17,175 bases of DNA from a bacterium (GTDB lineage: Bacteria > CSSED10-310 > JAJRTK01), in NCBI GenBank assembly GCA_024278345.1, contig JAJRTK010000322.1:1-17175 (forward strand), read 5' to 3'. The notes under the pieces are model-generated. The model was not told where the DNA came from. It did no database searches and saw nothing but the letters and a program-made list of their open reading frames with translations. Every line of letters begins with the position of its first letter. Position 1 is the stretch's first letter. The translations under genes were made by a program, and so were the position numbers. Shown here piece after piece: positions 14,224 through 17,175 of the stretch.

Positions 14224-16002
14224 TTACGGCAGACGTTCCGCCGAGTTCTTCCAACCGCTCTCCAGAAGCACCGGAAGACCTTTTCCAAGCAGATGAACCC
14301 GGGCAGCCGCCGCCCTGGAAGGAACAATAGCCAGGAGATCTTCCGGTCTGGCGTCGGAAAAATCAAGGTCACCGTGACAACGCCATTCGCCTTCCCGGAT
14401 CCGGTCGCACCGGGGCGGCTCGTACCGCTGGAAACGAAACCGCTGCTCCAAGGAAAGCTCCCCGTAGGCGGATCGGGGCAGGTGGAGAACCGGCAAAAAC
14501 CCCTTCCTTCGGGCATAATCCTTCCGAAACCCCACGGCATAAGGCAGAAAGTTCCGGCGGCAAAGACTCCGATCCCAGGCGGCAATGCCCCGGATCTCCC
14601 ATGGAGGCCGATCAGAAAAACAACAGACGCGGTGCTTCCCCCGAATCATCTTGGAGCTGGCCCGGATCCGCTCCTCGCCCAGGATGCGCAAAAGGGTGTC
14701 CAACGCCGTGTGGGCCGAGGAAGGATCGCCGGTCACCAGGGCTTCCAGGTATTCGCCGACGGATTCTCCGGGCCAGGGGCCAAAATGCTCCCTGGTGTAG
14801 TGGTAGATGTAATCCGCGGGACGCGGGCCGGGAAGCGCGGCGGGACCGGCAGCATGGCCTTGGTCATCGTTGGTGCCTTCGGCAGCTCTCGCTGTCGCTC
14901 GGACCCGGCCACCCTGCAGAATCTCAGGCGCCGCCCCGGGGCCTCCGGCCCTGGAACCCGGCGAAGGCTCCGCCTTCGGACCTCCACCGGAAGAAGGCTC
15001 CAAGCGCGCGGGGGCAACCGGGAGCGCCCCACGGGGAGCAAGCTCCTCCGCGCCCCGGATTTCGACGGCCAGATCGAGTTCCACGGGTGTCCATTCAAGG
15101 GGGGACAGCTTTGCGGTCGTCCGGGGACTCTGACTGCGGTGCTGGCCTTCGGCCATGTTCTCCGCTTCACTCCGGCTCGCTCCTGCTCGCCGGGCGGTCG
15201 GCCGGGGACTCTGTCCCCGGTCCCCTGACAGGGCTTTGCCCTGCACCCACCAGGGAGCTCGCTGCGGACCCGTTGCAATTGGAAGGCAACGAGTTCCCCA
15301 CCCACGTGGTTGGGCGCTTCGCGCCTGTTCTTTTCTTTCTATACTGTCCCGCTTGAAATGGATACCTAGCTCCACCGGGCCCTGGCGGAGAAGTGCCCGG
15401 TTTCCCGCCGTGGCGGCGCCGCCGCGATCCGGACAGCAGACCACGCGCCGGCCCTCCCGGAGCCTTCTTTCCAGGAGTCCGAACCAGACGCCGCCGGCCC
15501 GGATCTCAACGCCACACACGAGATCCGCCAGACCGTCCACCACCCGGTCCCGTTCCCGCATCCGGGCGGCGCGGGATGCCCTTTTCGTGGTGGAAACCCG
15601 TCCATCCCCTTCTCCCCGCGCTTCCGGAGCAATGAGAAGGGTCTTCCCGAAGTCCAAGAATGCCCCATAATCCCGATGCCAAGCGGCCCGTTTCGCCTCT
15701 GAAAAATCCTCGGGCAGCCGTTCCATAACCAGGATCAGGGGCCGGCCTTCCCGGATCGCCACCCAGGCGGGAAGCTCGTAGATCAGGGATCCCAGGCTGG
15801 AGACCAAGACGCCAGAAGAGAACTCCTCGCAGTCAAGCGCCGCCAGAGTCGAGCGGAGCCAGCGGCTAGAAGGGCCAACGCGCCGGGCCTTCCGGGAGTT
15901 CACCACGGCGTGGGTCGCCCCTGCCAAGATCTCCAGCGGCCCGCACCAGCGAATACGGACGCCCAGGGATTCCCGGATCCCGTGAATGCGCTCGTTTTCC
16001 AA
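14224..16002 (-). CDS. DprA/Smf-like domain fused to AbiGi-like domain, interrupted by a MITE
   Basis: A 592-codon ORF starting at TTG 16002 with GGGAGG nine bases upstream. Residues about 25-212 resemble the Rossmann-like DprA/Smf domain of the SLOG superfamily: HAVVNSRKARR, GVLVSSLGSLIYELP, RERDRVVDGLADLVCGVEI (cf. RRNRIIAGLSD.VVVVE in DprA), EGRRVVCCP and GNRALLRQGPVEL. Residues 213-309 are encoded by the inserted repeat. A Pro/Gly-rich linker leads to a C-terminal domain (about 396-580) like the abortive-infection protein AbiGi: YIYHYT (398-403), ILGEERIRAS, VCCFSD (459-464), YAVGFRKDYARRKGFLPVLH (488-507) and EWRCHGDLDF (539-548). In AbiG the AbiGi protein is one of two components; here it is joined to a putative nucleotide-sensing domain. 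The insert preserves the frame, but whether the protein still works is unknown. Confidence 0.65.
   Translation of the reverse strand: MENERIHGIRESLGVRIRWCGPLEILAGATHAVVNSRKARRVGPSSRWLRSTLAALDCEEFSSGVLVSSLGSLIYELPAWVAIREGRPLILVMERLPEDFSEAKRAAWHRDYGAFLDFGKTLLIAPEARGEGDGRVSTTKRASRAARMRERDRVVDGLADLVCGVEIRAGGVWFGLLERRLREGRRVVCCPDRGGAATAGNRALLRQGPVELGIHFKRDSIERKEQARSAQPRGWGTRCLPIATGPQRAPWWVQGKALSGDRGQSPRPTARRAGASRSEAENMAEGQHRSQSPRTTAKLSPLEWTPVELDLAVEIRGAEELAPRGALPVAPARLEPSSGGGPKAEPSPGSRAGGPGAAPEILQGGRVRATARAAEGTNDDQGHAAGPAALPGPRPADYIYHYTREHFGPWPGESVGEYLEALVTGDPSSAHTALDTLLRILGEERIRASSKMIRGKHRVCCFSDRPPWEIRGIAAWDRSLCRRNFLPYAVGFRKDYARRKGFLPVLHLPRSAYGELSLEQRFRFQRYEPPRCDRIREGEWRCHGDLDFSDARPEDLLAIVPSRAAAARVHLLGKGLPVLLESGWKNSAERLP
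15086..15366 (+). mobile_element. MITE-like repeat, copy 2, inside the DprA/AbiGi-like gene
   Basis: Bounded by inverted ends of 23 bp: left 15086-15108 (GGTGTCCATTC...GGGGACAG) and right 15344-15366 (CTGTCCCGC...ATGGATACC). The interior has the family hairpins CCGGGGAC-TCT-GTCCCCGG (15202-15220) and CAGGGC-TTT-GCCCTG (about 15229-15243). The imperfect 12-bp flanks 15076-15087 and 15367-15378 match at 9 of 12 positions and both encode PVEL on the minus strand, so they look like a decayed target duplication. No coding capacity for a transposase. Confidence 0.65.
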
Positions 16003-16150
16003 GTCTTCTATCCTCCCGGAAGGCGATGGGGGTATGCCGGAACAGCGGATGGAATTTAAAGATCGATCCTGGAAATTCTGGCGGCGCCACCATCAAGGCC
16101 GCCGCCGCACAAATTTCTTGGCACTCTAAAGAGCGTGAACGTCATCTGGA

Positions 16151-16516
16151 GAGTATCCACGCAAAGCGGGACACTCCGGGAATTGGGAATCGCGAGCGGC
16201 AGGGGGCGCCTCACTCCGCTCGGCGGGTCACGTTTGCGTGACTCGAAGGGTCACGTTTGCGTGACTCGAAGGGTCACGTTTGCGTGACTCGAAGGGTCAC
16301 GTTTGCGTGACTCGAAGGGTCACGCTGCGCGTTACCCGGCGGTCGTCCGGGGATTCCATCCCCCATCCCCTGGCAGGGCTTCGCCATGCACCCACCAGGG
16401 AGTTACCTCCCTGGACCCACGTTTTTGTACGCTCCGCGTCTTTTCTTGGTTTTGTTGCGTGTCCCGGCTTAGGTGGATACCCTGTTTCCTTGCTTGTCCC
16501 GCTTTGCGTGGATACC
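16151..16516 (+). mobile_element. MITE-like repeat, copy 3, with doubled right end
   Basis: The left inverted end is at 16152-16174 (AGTATCCACGC...GCGGGACAC). Two right ends follow in the same orientation at 16459-16481 and 16494-16516, 35 bp apart; the outer one matches the left end best. CTGGA lies at 16146-16150 and again at 16517-16521, fitting a 5-bp target duplication around the outer end. The interior contains the hairpin tandem array and the core shared with copies 1 and 2, including CCAGGGAG-TTAC-CTCCCTGG. Subterminal repeats are known at the ends of some IS families (IS21 for example), but the family is not identified. Confidence 0.6.
16225..16325 (+). repeat. Tandem array of four 23-bp hairpin units
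   Basis: Four identical 23-bp units start at 16225, 16248, 16271 and 16294, followed by a 9-bp partial unit. Each contains GTCACG-TTTG-CGTGAC, a perfect 6-bp stem with a 4-nt loop, then TCGAAGG. It lies inside MITE copy 3 and is absent from copies 1 and 2. Perfect identity suggests recent expansion. It is not a CRISPR: there are no variable spacers. Confidence 0.9.
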
Positions 16517-16865
16517 CTGGACATTGAGGCCCCCGAGCTCTACCTTGAAGGCATTGTTCATCGTACGATCCACCGCGCCATAGAGACGACGTGTATATCA
16601 CTTGTCTGATTGCGGCAAAATGGGGCCTGGCGCACCCTTTCCATACAGATGGATGGATCAAACGATGAACAAGGCCCCTTTCGGCACTGGACCGGCTCTC
16701 CACCGCCGAAAAGCTCTCTTCCCAGAAAAAGCGCAGGCCGCCTCTGGCCCCCGGGTCGCCTCAGACGAAATTGACTTCGGACCTGCCTCCACTCCTTGCC
16801 GGGGAGCTCTATCCATAAACTTCCATACCTCCCCTGGCAGCGGGGGAGTTGAGTCAAACTTCCAG
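16517..16865. other. Region with no recognisable gene
   Basis: Both strands carry short overlapping open frames here but none has a recognised motif or a convincing ribosome binding site. It may be decayed intergenic or mobile-element DNA. Confidence 0.4.
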
Positions 16866-17041
16866 ATCGAATAGACGGAACCTATCAGATCCGGTTGACA
16901 ACTTCACCGCTGGGGCGGGGCTCCTTCCCGGCTCCGTGCAGCCCAGAGGGCGCTACACCGGCAAGATGCCGGTGCCACCGTTTCGGCGAAGAAAATTGTA
17001 AAGCAAAAACACAACAATTTGATAGGTCCCGTCTACTCGAT
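16866..17041. mobile_element. 176-bp element with 25-bp terminal inverted repeats
   Basis: The left end (16866-16890) and right end (17017-17041) are inverted copies matching at 22 of 25 positions, core TAGACGG(A/G)ACCTATCA. Between them is a perfect CACCGGC-AAGAT-GCCGGTG hairpin (16956-16974) and no ORF. This looks like a second, unrelated MITE family or a pair of IS ends. It abuts the reverse-transcriptase frame. An alternative is a long-range stem in an RNA belonging to that retroelement. Confidence 0.5.
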
Positions 17042-17042
17042 A

Positions 17043-17175
17043 GTGAACCTCCGAGCGAGCTTTTCGAAGGTCAGCCGGAACCGAGGCGGTGCCGGAGTGG
17101 ACAGGCAAACAGTGGAGATGTTCACGGGAGATGAGGAAAACAAGCTCCGTCGTCTGCAGCAGGAGCTGCGGGAGG
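17043..17175 (+). CDS. Group II intron-type reverse transcriptase/maturase, N-terminal part (cut by window end)
   Basis: The frame from GTG 17043 reads LRASFSKVSRNRGGAGVD, RQTVEMF and then KLRRLQQELREG, still open at the window edge. This is the hallmark N-terminal RT0/RT1 region of bacterial group II intron-encoded proteins (F.KV..NRG.AGVDG.TVE.F ... L..L...L..G.Y). The start is uncertain: no good Shine-Dalgarno precedes 17043, and the codons just upstream belong to a 25-bp inverted repeat, so the true N-terminus may have been removed by an insertion. Intron RNA domains could not be recognised by eye. Confidence 0.75.
   Translation, partial: MNLRASFSKVSRNRGGAGVDRQTVEMFTGDEENKLRRLQQELRE

Noticed and set aside
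14120-14254. N-terminal extension of the MOSC protein
   Set aside because: It is encoded by a REP element; the ATG at 14119 has a strong ribosome binding site.
14164-15228. A 354-codon plus-strand frame
   Set aside because: Antisense to the DprA/AbiGi-like gene; low-complexity Pro/Gly/Arg composition with no motif.
16225-16325. Possible CRISPR array
   Set aside because: Units are directly adjacent with no variable spacers, and no cas genes are nearby.
16332-16857. Small minus-strand frames and an overlapping plus-strand frame near 16.3-16.9 kb
   Set aside because: Partly translated repeat sequence; no recognised motif and no convincing start signals.

Overview
The window is GC-rich, accessory-looking DNA from a bacterium that cannot be named from sequence alone. 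The NtrC-type sigma-54 activator, the very large Ser/Thr kinase with ATPase and TPR modules, the exported proteins, and the many small GC-rich repeats suggest a large-genome Gram-negative lineage such as Verrucomicrobiota, Acidobacteriota or Myxococcota. That placement is inference. No essential gene cluster is present apart from one tRNA-Asn.

Layout. 1-960 (minus): the right end of a MITE-like repeat abuts a conserved hypothetical gene, followed by tRNA-Asn(GTT) with its own promoter. 1205-1852 (plus): a small protein resembling only the N-terminal domain of ATP-dependent DNA ligases. 2200-11058 (plus): the main block, comprising an NtrC-family response regulator, a 1306-aa Ser/Thr kinase-AAA-TPR protein, and a secreted subtilisin-like protease ending in 43 tandem nonapeptides (consensus GQDWLLSPA). 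A well-formed sigma-54 -24/-12 site lies just upstream of the protease, so regulator, kinase and protease plausibly form one circuit: the kinase senses or relays, the NtrC protein activates RpoN-polymerase, and the repeat protease is the exported output.

11357-12753: a divergent pair, a metal-dependent cyclase/kynurenine-formamidase-like hydrolase (minus) and an exported alpha/beta hydrolase (plus). 12911-14119 (minus): a broken MerR/TipA-type regulator that keeps its classic 19-bp-spacer operator-promoter, and a MOSC-domain protein. 14224-16002 (minus): a fusion of a DprA/Smf-like (SLOG-superfamily) nucleotide-binding domain with an AbiGi-like C-terminal domain, a plausible phage-defence protein. 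It is interrupted in frame by a 281-bp MITE-like element that adds exactly 97 codons between two PVEL motifs.

16030-17175: repeat-rich DNA with another MITE copy containing a 23-bp hairpin tandem array, a 176-bp element bounded by 25-bp inverted repeats, and the 5' part of a group II intron-type reverse transcriptase running off the window.

The two best candidates for an undescribed system are the RpoN-linked kinase/regulator/nonapeptide-repeat protease block and the DprA-like/AbiGi-like fusion. All family calls come from reading motifs by eye; none was tested by database search.
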